This document shows positions 44,588 to 52,108 of a stretch of 64,000 nucleotides of DNA, piece by piece. Every line of letters begins with the position of its first letter. The first letter of the stretch is position 1. The notes beneath the pieces were generated by a model that saw nothing but the letters and a program-made list of their open reading frames with translations, made no database searches and was not told the origin of the DNA. The stretch lies in the NCBI RefSeq assembly GCF_014641495.1, contig NZ_BMHV01000010.1, positions 62,001 through 126,000 on the forward strand, in the 5' to 3' direction. Both the position numbers and the translations under genes were made by a program. Origin of the DNA: Terasakiella brassicae. GTDB taxonomy: Bacteria > Pseudomonadota > Alphaproteobacteria > Rhodospirillales > Terasakiellaceae.

Positions 44588-45762
44588 TATACTTTTTCCG
44601 AAAGTTCTTTACAGGAGCGTTCGATAATCGCAATTGCCGCCTCGATATGTTCTTCTTGAACCACAAGCGGGGGCAACAAACGCATCACATTATCGCCTGC
44701 CGGCACTGCCAGCAGACCATTGTTAAAACATTGTGCAACCAAATCCGTGTTGGGCACAACGCATTCAAAGCCAACCATCAGGCCCAGACCACGTGCGCCT
44801 TTGACAATCTGCGGATATTTGGCGACCACATCGTCCATACGTTTTTGCAGATATTCACCCATCTGCGCGACATGATTTAAAAAACCGTCTTCCAAGACAA
44901 TATCCAGAACCGCATTGGTCGCCGCCATTGCCAAGGGGTTCCCACCATAGGTCGAACCATGCGCGCCCGGTGCCATACCGCTGGCAGCCTCAGCCGTTGC
45001 AATGCAGGCTCCAACCGGGAAACCACCACCGATCCCTTTGGCAATCGCCATGACATCCGGTGTAATCCCCGCCCATTCATGGGCAAACAGTTTACCTGTA
45101 CGACCAACGCCGGTTTGAACTTCGTCCATCATCAACAAAATGCCGTGTTCATCACATAACTGACGCAAGCCTTGAAGAAAGGCCATATCCGCCGGACGCA
45201 TGCCGCCTTCGCCTTGAACGGGTTCAACATGAACAGCGGCCGTTTCATCTGTAATCGCAGCACGTGCTGCGTCCAGATCGTTAAAGGCAACCTGATCAAA
45301 ACCGTCCAGCATCGGACCAAATCCATCACAATGCTTGGCTTGCTTCCCGGCGGACAATGTCGCCATCGTGCGCCCATGAAAGGCACCGGCAAACGTTAAA
45401 ATGCGATAGCGTTTGGACCCTTTGGCCGCAAAATATTTACGCGCAATTTTAATTGCACATTCATTGGCCTCTGCCCCGGAGTTACAGGAAAAGACCACAT
45501 CACCAAACGTGCTGTCGGCCAGACGTCGGGCAAATCGTTCCTGTCCCTTAATGCGATAGAGATTGGAACAATGCCACAATTTTGCAGCCTGCTCCGTCAG
45601 GGCAGAAACAAGATGCGGATGTGCATGTCCAAGACATGTCACCGCCACACCGGCACCGAAGTCCAGAAAGCGTTTTCCGTCCTCAGCGATTAGGTAAACA
45701 CCCTCGCCTTTATCGAAAACGACATCAGCCGGGGCATAGGTTTGCATGACTGCATTCGTCAT
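44587..45762 (-). CDS. argD: Acetylornithine aminotransferase
   Basis: The 391-residue class III PLP enzyme converts N-acetylglutamate semialdehyde to N-acetylornithine. It has the N-terminal FDFGAGVAVTCLGHAHP type start, the cofactor-phosphate stretch NSGAEANECAIKIARKY near 95, the acidic DEVQTGVGRTGK near 215 and the PLP lysine in AIAKGIGGGFPVGA near 245. Next to argF this assignment is firm; the same enzyme may also serve in lysine synthesis as a succinyl-diaminopimelate transaminase. It is the first gene of argD-argF. Confidence 0.94.
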   Translation of the reverse strand: MTNAVMQTYAPADVVFDKGEGVYLIAEDGKRFLDFGAGVAVTCLGHAHPHLVSALTEQAAKLWHCSNLYRIKGQERFARRLADSTFGDVVFSCNSGAEANECAIKIARKYFAAKGSKRYRILTFAGAFHGRTMATLSAGKQAKHCDGFGPMLDGFDQVAFNDLDAARAAITDETAAVHVEPVQGEGGMRPADMAFLQGLRQLCDEHGILLMMDEVQTGVGRTGKLFAHEWAGITPDVMAIAKGIGGGFPVGACIATAEAASGMAPGAHGSTYGGNPLAMAATNAVLDIVLEDGFLNHVAQMGEYLQKRMDDVVAKYPQIVKGARGLGLMVGFECVVPNTDLVAQCFNNGLLAVPAGDNVMRLLPPLVVQEEHIEAAIAIIERSCKELSEKV

Positions 45763-45889
45763 CTTCAGGTACCTTTACCACACGTTTGTTGAAAAAATAT
45801 TTTCCCGATCAGGAAAGCCGACGAGTATCGGGATTGCACCCGCCTCTGTCAATTCGAAAAAGGGCTGTTTTCACGGCTTTCTCGCCTTT

Positions 45890-46438
45890 TCAGTCGATTT
45901 TTTGCATTTCTTTGGCTTGTGCTGCACGCAAAATGCTCTCCAACCCCTCATCCACAATGCCCAAGGCCCGAATATGGCGACAGGTATTTTCCAGATATTC
46001 CAGGGAACGTCCCATCTGCCCCACCCCCTTCAACACATGATCGACCTTTGTGTCCAGTTCAAAATGTCCTGCATATTGCGGGTGGTCTGCGATGGAAACA
46101 AAGGTATAGGTTTCCAGCACGTCTCCCGTTTCATCCATCGCCTTCACCCATTTGGGTTCATAGACTTCATGGACCATCTCGCGCTCATAAAGATAATCCA
46201 TCACAGCCGCAACCTGTGTGCCCGCCACCCGAAAGGCCACGCCCAAACAGGTGCCACCGGGATTTAGCCCCAAAACCAGACCGGGAACCTGCGGCGTCCC
46301 GCGAAAGACATGAGACAAAATGCACAGATCACGGTGATATCCTTCCAATATCACCTTGCGGCTTTCCAGATAGTCAAACCCCGGACGCCACATCAAGGAA
46401 CCGTATGCAAAAACCCATATATCTGTCTTGACTGTCAT
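45890..46438 (-). CDS. ChaC-like gamma-glutamylcyclotransferase
   Basis: The 182-residue protein has the substrate-loop WVFAYGSLMWRPGF (8-21) and the catalytic Glu in YLYEREMVHEVY near residue 90, both typical of the ChaC group, which splits glutathione to 5-oxoproline and Cys-Gly. A single-domain cytoplasmic enzyme of normal length. It stands alone, with 127 bp to argD and a 423-bp intergenic region upstream that must hold its promoter. Confidence 0.92.
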   Translation of the reverse strand: MTVKTDIWVFAYGSLMWRPGFDYLESRKVILEGYHRDLCILSHVFRGTPQVPGLVLGLNPGGTCLGVAFRVAGTQVAAVMDYLYEREMVHEVYEPKWVKAMDETGDVLETYTFVSIADHPQYAGHFELDTKVDHVLKGVGQMGRSLEYLENTCRHIRALGIVDEGLESILRAAQAKEMQKID

Positions 46439-46861
46439 CTGCTCACTTTTATTTTTCGGCCACGAATATTTTTTTACTCAACACCATCGCCCGGTGTATT
46501 TCAAGTGGGAATCCAAGGACTTCTGCGATGTAGAATTTTAATCCACCAAGCCTGTGGATAAGTTTGTGAGTTAATCTTGGAGATGTACAATTAGGCCAGC
46601 AAAACTGCGCGTTCCTAAAGCATGCCTATTTTTTGTGCATCGAAATAAGTGATTGTTTTATATAGAGTTTTAAGAATCGTTTTTAGACCCGGACTCCTGT
46701 CGTAAGATTTTCTTAACGCAAATGTAACGTTTTTTTTCTCTTTACAGAATGTGCAAAACTTTGCAGGGGACCCGCCTACGGATTCCCTACGATTCGCAAA
46801 AAAGCGATTCTAAATCCGGCTCAACCTAACATAAAAAACAGGGCTTGATTCCCCGTCAAAA
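46439..46861. other. 423-bp AT-rich intergenic region with one perfect DnaA-box sequence
   Basis: No coding frame with homology is seen. TGTGGATAA (46553-46561) is a perfect 9-mer DnaA box on the minus strand; further exact copies are not found in the gap, so it is not an origin by itself. The middle part (46650-46760) is AT-rich with T-runs and holds a short AACG-9-CGTT repeat. The region must contain the ChaC-gene promoter and the 3' end of the folB message. A small untranslated RNA is possible but unsupported. Confidence 0.5.
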
Positions 46862-47275
46862 TCACACCCCAGCGTTGAAACGTTCGATCTCAACACCAAC
46901 ACTTGCGATATCGGCAAAGACGTCCAGCTTTTCAACACGGATGCGCGCACATCGTACACGAATATCTTGCAAACAGGAGGCGGCAATTTTTTCAGCAAGC
47001 GTCTCACACAGGTTTGTGTGATCGCCCGACACAATCTCGCGTACCTTATTGGCGACTTGTTCATAACAGACGACATGGTCGATGTTGTCGTTATGGTGAC
47101 TTTCGCTTACCGTCAGGTCCAGATTGACACGAATACGCTGCGGGGCATCGTGTTCGTGTTCGTAAACACCGATAGAACATAATAAAACGAGGTCACGAAT
47201 AAATACATGACGCACGGCGGCTTTCGCATCGGCAATACGAAGCGGTTGGACATTCTCGGCTTGAAACGCGCTCAT
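46862..47275 (-). CDS. folB: Dihydroneopterin aldolase
   Basis: The 137-residue enzyme cleaves 7,8-dihydroneopterin to 6-hydroxymethyl-dihydropterin and glycolaldehyde in folate synthesis. Family features are the start LVLLCSIGVYEHEHDAPQ near 30, VCYEQVANKVREIV with the substrate-binding Tyr-Glu, LCETLAEKIAASCL near 88 with the conserved Glu, and the catalytic lysine region IRVEKLDVF near 115. The N-terminal 20 residues are an extension. It lies 20 bp after the FolM-like reductase gene, which supports a joint role in pterin metabolism. Confidence 0.93.
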   Translation of the reverse strand: MSAFQAENVQPLRIADAKAAVRHVFIRDLVLLCSIGVYEHEHDAPQRIRVNLDLTVSESHHNDNIDHVVCYEQVANKVREIVSGDHTNLCETLAEKIAASCLQDIRVRCARIRVEKLDVFADIASVGVEIERFNAGV

Positions 47276-47295
47276 CGGCTTTACCTATCGGTCTG

Positions 47296-48060
47296 TTATT
47301 CTTTTGGCGGTGTGTGGTTGTCGCCTTGCGCCCAACCCAAATGTTCGCCGCCATCAAGGGCAATCATTTGCCCCGTCATCGCTTGTGCGCCTAGGATATA
47401 CAACACAGCGTTGGAAATTTCCACAAGATCGGTAGGTTTTTTTAGTGGAACGGACAAATACTGTTGCTCAAAGTCCTCAGCAGACTGGCGCGCACTGGCC
47501 AATGTCGGCCCCGGCCCAATCGCATTGACCCGCACATTCGGGGCAAAAGCCTGCGCCAATGTCTGCGTCATTGTCCACAGTCCCGCCTTGGAAATTGTAT
47601 AACTGGCAAAATGGGGGGTCAGGTTCCAGACCCGTTGATCGATGATATTGATAATATTTCCGGGCGTATCCGCAGGCCGCACCGAAACAAAATTTTGCGA
47701 CAAAACAAAAGGCGCACGCAAATTGACCGCCATGTGCAAATCCCAGCTTTGGCGCGTTGCATCATAAGCCGTATCATTTTCAAAAACCGATGCATTGTTA
47801 ATCAGGGCATCCACGCGCCCCATTTGGGCCTTGACCACCGGGATCAGATTTTGAACATCTTCTTCGTTTAAAAAATCCGCACTAAACGCACAGGCCGTCC
47901 CGCCGGCTTTTTCTATCACATGACAGACATGGGCCGCATCTTCGCGGGAGCCATGATAATGCAAAGCAACCGCCCAGCCCTGAGCCGCCATTTCCTGCGC
48001 GATATGAGCGCCGATGCGGTGGGCTGCGCCGGTGATTAAAGCCACTTTTTTCACCTTCAC
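47296..48060 (-). CDS. Short-chain dehydrogenase, pteridine/dihydrofolate reductase-like (FolM-like)
   Basis: The SDR enzyme (254 residues from GTG 48060) has the NADPH-binding ALITGAAHRIGAHIA with the TGxxxRIG form seen in pteridine reductases, the catalytic YTISKAG and the NASVFEND stretch. Coupling to folB points to reduction of dihydromonapterin or dihydrofolate (FolM). The frame is open to a TTG at 48081, but AAGGAG (48071-48066) is 5 nt before the GTG at 48060, giving VKVKKVALITG. It begins 24 bp after the antiporter gene, so all three may share a transcript. Confidence 0.87.
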   Translation of the reverse strand: MKVKKVALITGAAHRIGAHIAQEMAAQGWAVALHYHGSREDAAHVCHVIEKAGGTACAFSADFLNEEDVQNLIPVVKAQMGRVDALINNASVFENDTAYDATRQSWDLHMAVNLRAPFVLSQNFVSVRPADTPGNIINIIDQRVWNLTPHFASYTISKAGLWTMTQTLAQAFAPNVRVNAIGPGPTLASARQSAEDFEQQYLSVPLKKPTDLVEISNAVLYILGAQAMTGQMIALDGGEHLGWAQGDNHTPPKE

Positions 48061-48083
48061 CAACGCTCCTTCGCCTTTCAATC

Positions 48084-49061
48084 CTAGCTAAACTGTGCCA
48101 GAAGATTTTCAACGCCATAGGCTTGTGCTGAAATATAAGCCGCATAACACAGGACAAAAACGAAGCCTTCTTTGCGCGACAATTCCCATCGTGTCACCAT
48201 AAACGGCACCAGCAGGATCGTCGCTCCCATCATAACCCAAAGATCGAAATCCAACAATTGCTGAGCAACCGGCAAAGGCTGGATCAAAGCAACCAGCCCT
48301 AAAACACCCAGAACGTTAAACAGGTTGGAACCGATCACATTGCCAAGGGCCACATCGGTATGCCCGCGCAAGGCCGCCATACCGCTGGCCGCCAGTTCCG
48401 GCAGGCTGGTCCCGATTGCGATCATCGTCAGCCCGATGACTTCTTCAGGAACCCCATAAAGGCGCGCAACTTCTGTGGCCCCGTCCACCAACAGCTCTGC
48501 ACCATATACAACCGCCGCAATCCCGCCAATGGTCATCACCAGCATCAGCCAGATATTGTCCGGCACTTCGATTTCTTCCGCTTCATGCGCATGCAGTTCT
48601 GCCATTTCCGGGTCGGCACCATGACGTTCGCGCCAATAGGAATAAAACAGAAAACAGATAAACATCCCAAACAGGATGAAGCCTGCCGTGACATCCAGGA
48701 TACCAAACCAGCATAAAGCCGTAAAAACAGCCGAACAGACCAGCAAGATCACCCCATCACGCAAAACCGCGCCGGGATCTCCCTGTACAGGTTTGATCAG
48801 GGCCGTTATCCCCAAGATTAAAAGGATATTGGCAATATTGGATCCGATGATATTACCCGTGGCAATCCCGGCGGCATTCTTCAGCGCCGCATCAAGGCTC
48901 ACCACGAATTCCGGCGCGCTGGTGCCAAACGCCACCACAGTCATGCCAATCACCAAGGGCGATACACCGATACGACGCGCCAGACCGACAGAACCTTTGA
49001 CGAGAAATTCCGCACCTACCAACAGCAAGACGAAACCAATCGCAATCAAAACATACATCAT
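48084..49061 (-). CDS. Calcium/sodium antiporter (CaCA family, YrbG-like)
   Basis: The protein (about 325 residues) has ten hydrophobic helices and the two alpha-repeats of the cation exchanger superfamily: GTSAPEFVVSLDAA with GNIIGSNIANILLILG in the first half, and GTSLPELAASGMAAL with GNVIGSNLFNVLGVLG in the second. These carry the ion-binding acidic residues. It probably exchanges Ca2+ for Na+ or H+ across the inner membrane. A GTG (49064) and two ATGs (49061, 49058) compete as start; none has a clear ribosome-binding sequence. Confidence 0.92.
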   Translation of the reverse strand: MMYVLIAIGFVLLLVGAEFLVKGSVGLARRIGVSPLVIGMTVVAFGTSAPEFVVSLDAALKNAAGIATGNIIGSNIANILLILGITALIKPVQGDPGAVLRDGVILLVCSAVFTALCWFGILDVTAGFILFGMFICFLFYSYWRERHGADPEMAELHAHEAEEIEVPDNIWLMLVMTIGGIAAVVYGAELLVDGATEVARLYGVPEEVIGLTMIAIGTSLPELAASGMAALRGHTDVALGNVIGSNLFNVLGVLGLVALIQPLPVAQQLLDFDLWVMMGATILLVPFMVTRWELSRKEGFVFVLCYAAYISAQAYGVENLLAQFS

Positions 49062-49169
49062 CACAGGAGATCGACCTTTCGGGCTTTTTTCGAACGAGCT
49101 GACTGCTTTGCCACGCTCTCCCCTGAATGTAAAGGGGGTCTCGACATTTACAAGCCCTTTTGAAAGAAA

Positions 49170-49865
49170 TTACCTGCTGGTCATTCCTGTTCTGCGTTGC
49201 GAAAATCCCATCATTTCCATGCTGCGAAGCAAAATTTCCACGACTTGTTCATAGTGGGCAAAATGATCCGTATTGATTGTCAGATCGAAATTAGTCGGAT
49301 CATTCAATCGCGAACCAAACATATTCCAGACGAATTTTGCCCGTTCCTGATTGACCTCCTTACAGCGTGCTTTGGCCTCCGACAGACTAAGGCGCTCACG
49401 ATGGGCAACCCGTCTTGCGCACGCCTCGTTTGAACCGGTTAACCGGACCCGCAACACATCACGGCCTTGCAAAACCACATGACCACCCCGACCAATAACA
49501 ATGCCGCCTTTGTGATAAATACAGCGGATCACCGTCACCAGCGCGTTGATATAGTCTGTGCGCGAAACATTCTTACCCGTCACCATCGCATACAACCACG
49601 AGTCACTGGCTGAACTGACTTTCTCGTGTAACGTTTTCAAAACATTTTTATTCACTTCGGAGCGTTGAGCAATCGCATCGATGATATTTTCATCATAAAT
49701 ATCCAACCCCAACCGTTCCGCCAGCAGACGCGAAATTTCCTCGCCGCCGGTGCCTAGATCGCGTGAAATTGTAATCACCGGATAAAGCGTATGCCCCTTA
49801 TCACCGGGGGATACTTCCACCGCCCGACTTAAGGCCTGAATGACACCTTGTACATCAATAGACAT
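49170..49865 (-). CDS. Cytidylate kinase-like family protein
   Basis: The 231-residue protein resembles the cytidylate-kinase-like family (PF13189). Near residue 30 it reads ITISRDLGTGGEEISRLLAERLG, a P-loop kinase region, followed by IVIGRGGHVVLQG and ARRVAHRERLS. These proteins are not the essential Cmk, and their substrate is not known. The frame is open to an ATG at 49883, but the ATG at 49865 has GGGGAG 7 nt before it. It is monocistronic, upstream-facing the tRNA-Ser gene with 219 bp between. Confidence 0.85.
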   Translation of the reverse strand: MSIDVQGVIQALSRAVEVSPGDKGHTLYPVITISRDLGTGGEEISRLLAERLGLDIYDENIIDAIAQRSEVNKNVLKTLHEKVSSASDSWLYAMVTGKNVSRTDYINALVTVIRCIYHKGGIVIGRGGHVVLQGRDVLRVRLTGSNEACARRVAHRERLSLSEAKARCKEVNQERAKFVWNMFGSRLNDPTNFDLTINTDHFAHYEQVVEILLRSMEMMGFSQRRTGMTSR

Positions 49866-49998
49866 GATACATCTCCCCTGCATTCTGACTGCAAAACAGG
49901 CTATTCTGTTTCATCCCCTAATTATAACAAAAATCGCAGAGATTGTCTTGCGGTGGCGCAAGTGAGCAAAATAATCTCTGTAAAAACAAAAAAAACAG

Positions 49999-50025
49999 TT
50001 GCAGGCTTACGTCCTTTTCTATAGT
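49999..50025 (+). promoter_or_regulatory. Possible promoter of tRNA-Ser
   Basis: TTGCAG (49999-50004) and TATAGT (50020-50025) are separated by 15 bp, slightly short for sigma-70. Transcription would begin near 50032, about 50 nt before the mature tRNA. Confidence 0.35.
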
Positions 50026-50084
50026 TTCCGCCCTCGTTCCAGCACACTTGCTTTATGCAAGAACAGCTTATCGAAAGATATTGC

Positions 50085-50175
50085 GGACAGATGGCCGAGT
50101 GGCTGAAGGCGCTCGCCTGGAACGCGGGTATGGGTTAACAGCTCATCGAGGGTTCGAATCCCTCTCTGTCCGCCA
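50085..50175 (+). tRNA. tRNA-Ser (anticodon GGA)
   Basis: The 91-nt cloverleaf has acceptor stem GGACAGA/TCTGTCC, D arm with GCCGAGTGGCTGAAGGC, anticodon stem CTCGC/GCGGG with loop CTGGAAC (anticodon GGA), the long class II variable arm, T arm GAGGG-TTCGAAT-CCCTC, discriminator G and an encoded CCA at 50173-50175. It decodes UCC and UCU. A terminator follows 16 bp later. Confidence 0.97.
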
Positions 50176-50190
50176 TCATCCTAAGGAAAC

Positions 50191-50217
50191 AGCGGCTCTC
50201 GAGCCGCTTTTCTTTTT
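50191..50217 (+). terminator. Terminator of tRNA-Ser
   Basis: AGCGGCTC pairs with GAGCCGCT (50191-50198 with 50201-50208) and is followed by a T-rich tract to 50217. Confidence 0.85.
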
Positions 50218-50419
50218 CTACCACAAATGGGCGCGTGCTTAATGGAAACAGTATACCTTTATATTACTTTTCTCTTTGCTCTCGCATGTTTCATTTGATC
50301 GTCCACGCCAGTCATTCTAATTCGCCAATCAAACATTTGTTTGCTGACATTATAAATCTTTGAAGTGCAAAGTCTTCAACCTTAGCAGCAGCGGTTATTA
50401 TGATGGGCGGAAACGGCCT

Positions 50420-50656
50420 ATGTCGCAACGTCAATTGACCTTTCTGTCGTTGCTGAGCCAATGGGAAAAATCGGGCAATGCCCAACTGATTATCGCAACC
50501 CATTCACCGACCCTGTTGGCCTATCCAAATGCGCGTATCATTGAATTTACGACAGCTGGTTTACGCGATGTTGAATTTGAAGAAACCGAGCATTACAAGA
50601 TCACCAAGACCTTTTTGAACAACCCACAACGTTATTTGAAAGAGTTGATGGAATAA
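50420..50656 (+). pseudogene. Decayed 3' end of an AAA-type ATPase gene
   Basis: The frame (open from 50360, first plausible ATG 50420) encodes about 78 residues: SQRQLTFLSLLSQWEKSGNA, then QLIIATHSPTLLAYP and RYLKELME. This is the C-terminal part of a predicted ATPase (switch-histidine THSP region) of about 240 residues; Walker A, signature and Walker B are missing and the sequence before MSQRQ is unrelated. I take it as a remnant rather than a functional gene. It lies 245 bp after tRNA-Ser, a frequent site for insertion and deletion. Confidence 0.7.
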
Positions 50657-50687
50657 GGGCTATGTGATACTCCATCCATCACGGCAT

Positions 50688-50746
50688 CGTCGCAAATGCG
50701 AGGAACTTTGTGGCCGAAAAGATTCCCAATCGAGTTGGGAATGACG
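50688..50746. repeat. REP-like palindromic repeat related to the element after cobN
   Basis: The stretch begins CGTCGCAAATGCGAGGAA and ends in a perfect 8-bp hairpin ATTCCCAA-5-TTGGGAAT (50722-50742) followed by GACG. The hairpin shares its layout (GATyCCC-ATC-GT-GGGATGAC) with both hairpins at 19306-19400. Its first part resembles the GTCATTGCGAGGA repeats common in Alphaproteobacteria. Confidence 0.65.
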
Positions 50747-50766
50747 TCTTCTGAGAGAGATACGAA

Positions 50767-51645
50767 ATGCTATCCTACGACATGCCCCTTTATCGCCCGC
50801 CGTCTGAAGGCAATAATTTGATTATTCAGGCGACGCTGGGCTGTAGTTTTAATCAGTGTTCTTTTTGTTCCATGTACAAGACAAAAGAATATCACGCCCG
50901 TGCGTTGGAAGATGTGTTTGTTGATATCGAGCAGGCAGCCCGTGTTTGGCCCGAAGCCCATCGGATTTTTTTAGCCGATGGGGATGCCTTAACCCTGCCG
51001 ATGGAAAGTTTGCGCGCGATTTTGGATAAGTTGGCGGCGTGTTTTCCCAACCTTAACCGGGTTTCGGCTTATGCCACGCCGGGCAATATTCTGAAAAAAA
51101 CGCCAGAAGAATTGTCCGAACTGGCCGCCCGTAAAATGCCGTTGTTTTATGTCGGTATCGAGTCCGGTGCGCCGGTGATGTTGAAAAAAATCACCAAAGG
51201 GGCCTCGCAAAAAGGAATTGCAGAAGCCTTGATCAAGGCGCGAGAGGCTGGCTTAAAAATTTCCGCAACGGTTATTTTGGGGCTGGGCGGTCAGAAATAT
51301 TGGGAAGAACATATTGATGGGACGGTTGAATTACTGTCTCAGGCGCCTGTGAACTATTTGTCAACCTTGCAGCTCTATCTCGAAGAGATTGCCTATGACG
51401 AATTTATGACCAAATTTGGCGAACCGTTTGAACGGCAAAGCGATATTGCCGTGCTGACGGAACTGGAACGCCTGCTGAGCAATATCAAGCCACCTGCCCC
51501 GGTGATCTTTCGGTCCAATCATGCCTCAAACGCTTTGGCATTGGCGGGCAATCTGCCAAAAGATCAGGCCCGTCTGGTTGCACAGGTACGCACGTCTTTA
51601 CAGACACAACAAGGCATTCGTCCGGCTTTTCTGCGCGGACTTTGA
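50767..51645 (+). CDS. Radical SAM protein with CX4CX2C cluster motif
   Basis: The 292-residue protein has an N-terminal cluster-binding loop LGCSFNQCSFCSMYKTK (25-41): Cys26, Cys31 and Cys34, i.e. CX4CX2C rather than the usual CX3CX2C. Further radical SAM features are FLADGDALTLP near 68, the SAM-contacting GIESGAPVMLKKITKG near 127 and ATVILGLGGQKYWEEH near 163. It looks like an Elp3/coproporphyrinogen-oxidase-type fold without extra domains. The reaction is unknown. GAGAG lies before the ATG. Confidence 0.88.
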   Translation: MLSYDMPLYRPPSEGNNLIIQATLGCSFNQCSFCSMYKTKEYHARALEDVFVDIEQAARVWPEAHRIFLADGDALTLPMESLRAILDKLAACFPNLNRVSAYATPGNILKKTPEELSELAARKMPLFYVGIESGAPVMLKKITKGASQKGIAEALIKAREAGLKISATVILGLGGQKYWEEHIDGTVELLSQAPVNYLSTLQLYLEEIAYDEFMTKFGEPFERQSDIAVLTELERLLSNIKPPAPVIFRSNHASNALALAGNLPKDQARLVAQVRTSLQTQQGIRPAFLRGL

Positions 51646-51721
51646 ACCTAAGCGCGATTACAGTTGTCTTTTTTCGCCATACCAGACAAGCTATAAGAAA
51701 AATCTGGTAAGGGAGGTGCAC

Positions 51722-52057
51722 ATGCCATTTGTTCAACGTAACACAAACGGCCAGATTACAGGTTTGGTCAGAACGGCACAGGCTGGCTTTGAAGAAGAAT
51801 TGGCGATGAACCATCCAGATGTTCTCGCATTTTTACACGCGTCAGGTGATGCGCATGAAGCCTTACTCGACTTAACCCAAAGTGATTTGGCAATGGTACG
51901 GGTTTTGGAAGATTTAATCGAGATTTTGATGCTCAAAGGCGCCTTATCAATGGATGAATTACCCGAAGCCGCGCGTAACAAGCTGGAACACCGCCGAGAA
52001 TTACGCGGCAGTCTGGAGGAAGCATTAGAGACATTTGGCGGGAACAAGGTGATTTAG
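51722..52057 (+). CDS. Small conserved protein of unknown function
   Basis: The 111-residue soluble protein starts MPFVQRNTNGQITGLVRTAQ and is mostly helical and acidic (SDLAMVRVLEDLIEILMLKG, then ELPEAARNKLEHRRELR). It resembles a small proteobacterial family often mislabelled as tryptophan-synthase-beta-like; no catalytic motif is visible. The frame is open to 51521, inside the radical SAM gene, but GGGAGG at 51711-51716 fixes the start at 51722. It lies 76 bp after the radical SAM gene and 51 bp before the exporter gene. Confidence 0.82.
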   Translation: MPFVQRNTNGQITGLVRTAQAGFEEELAMNHPDVLAFLHASGDAHEALLDLTQSDLAMVRVLEDLIEILMLKGALSMDELPEAARNKLEHRRELRGSLEEALETFGGNKVI

Positions 52058-52108
52058 CGGCTTTACTTGATCTGGGGAAAAGGCTATAAAAGTTGCAAAT
52101 GTAACTAA

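Noticed and set aside
46439-46861. Replication origin
   Set aside because: Only one perfect DnaA box and no origin-linked genes (dnaA, hemE, parAB) nearby.
50360-50656. Intact small gene of 98 codons
   Set aside because: The product matches only the C-terminal end of larger ATPases and lacks all nucleotide-binding motifs, so it is treated as a remnant.
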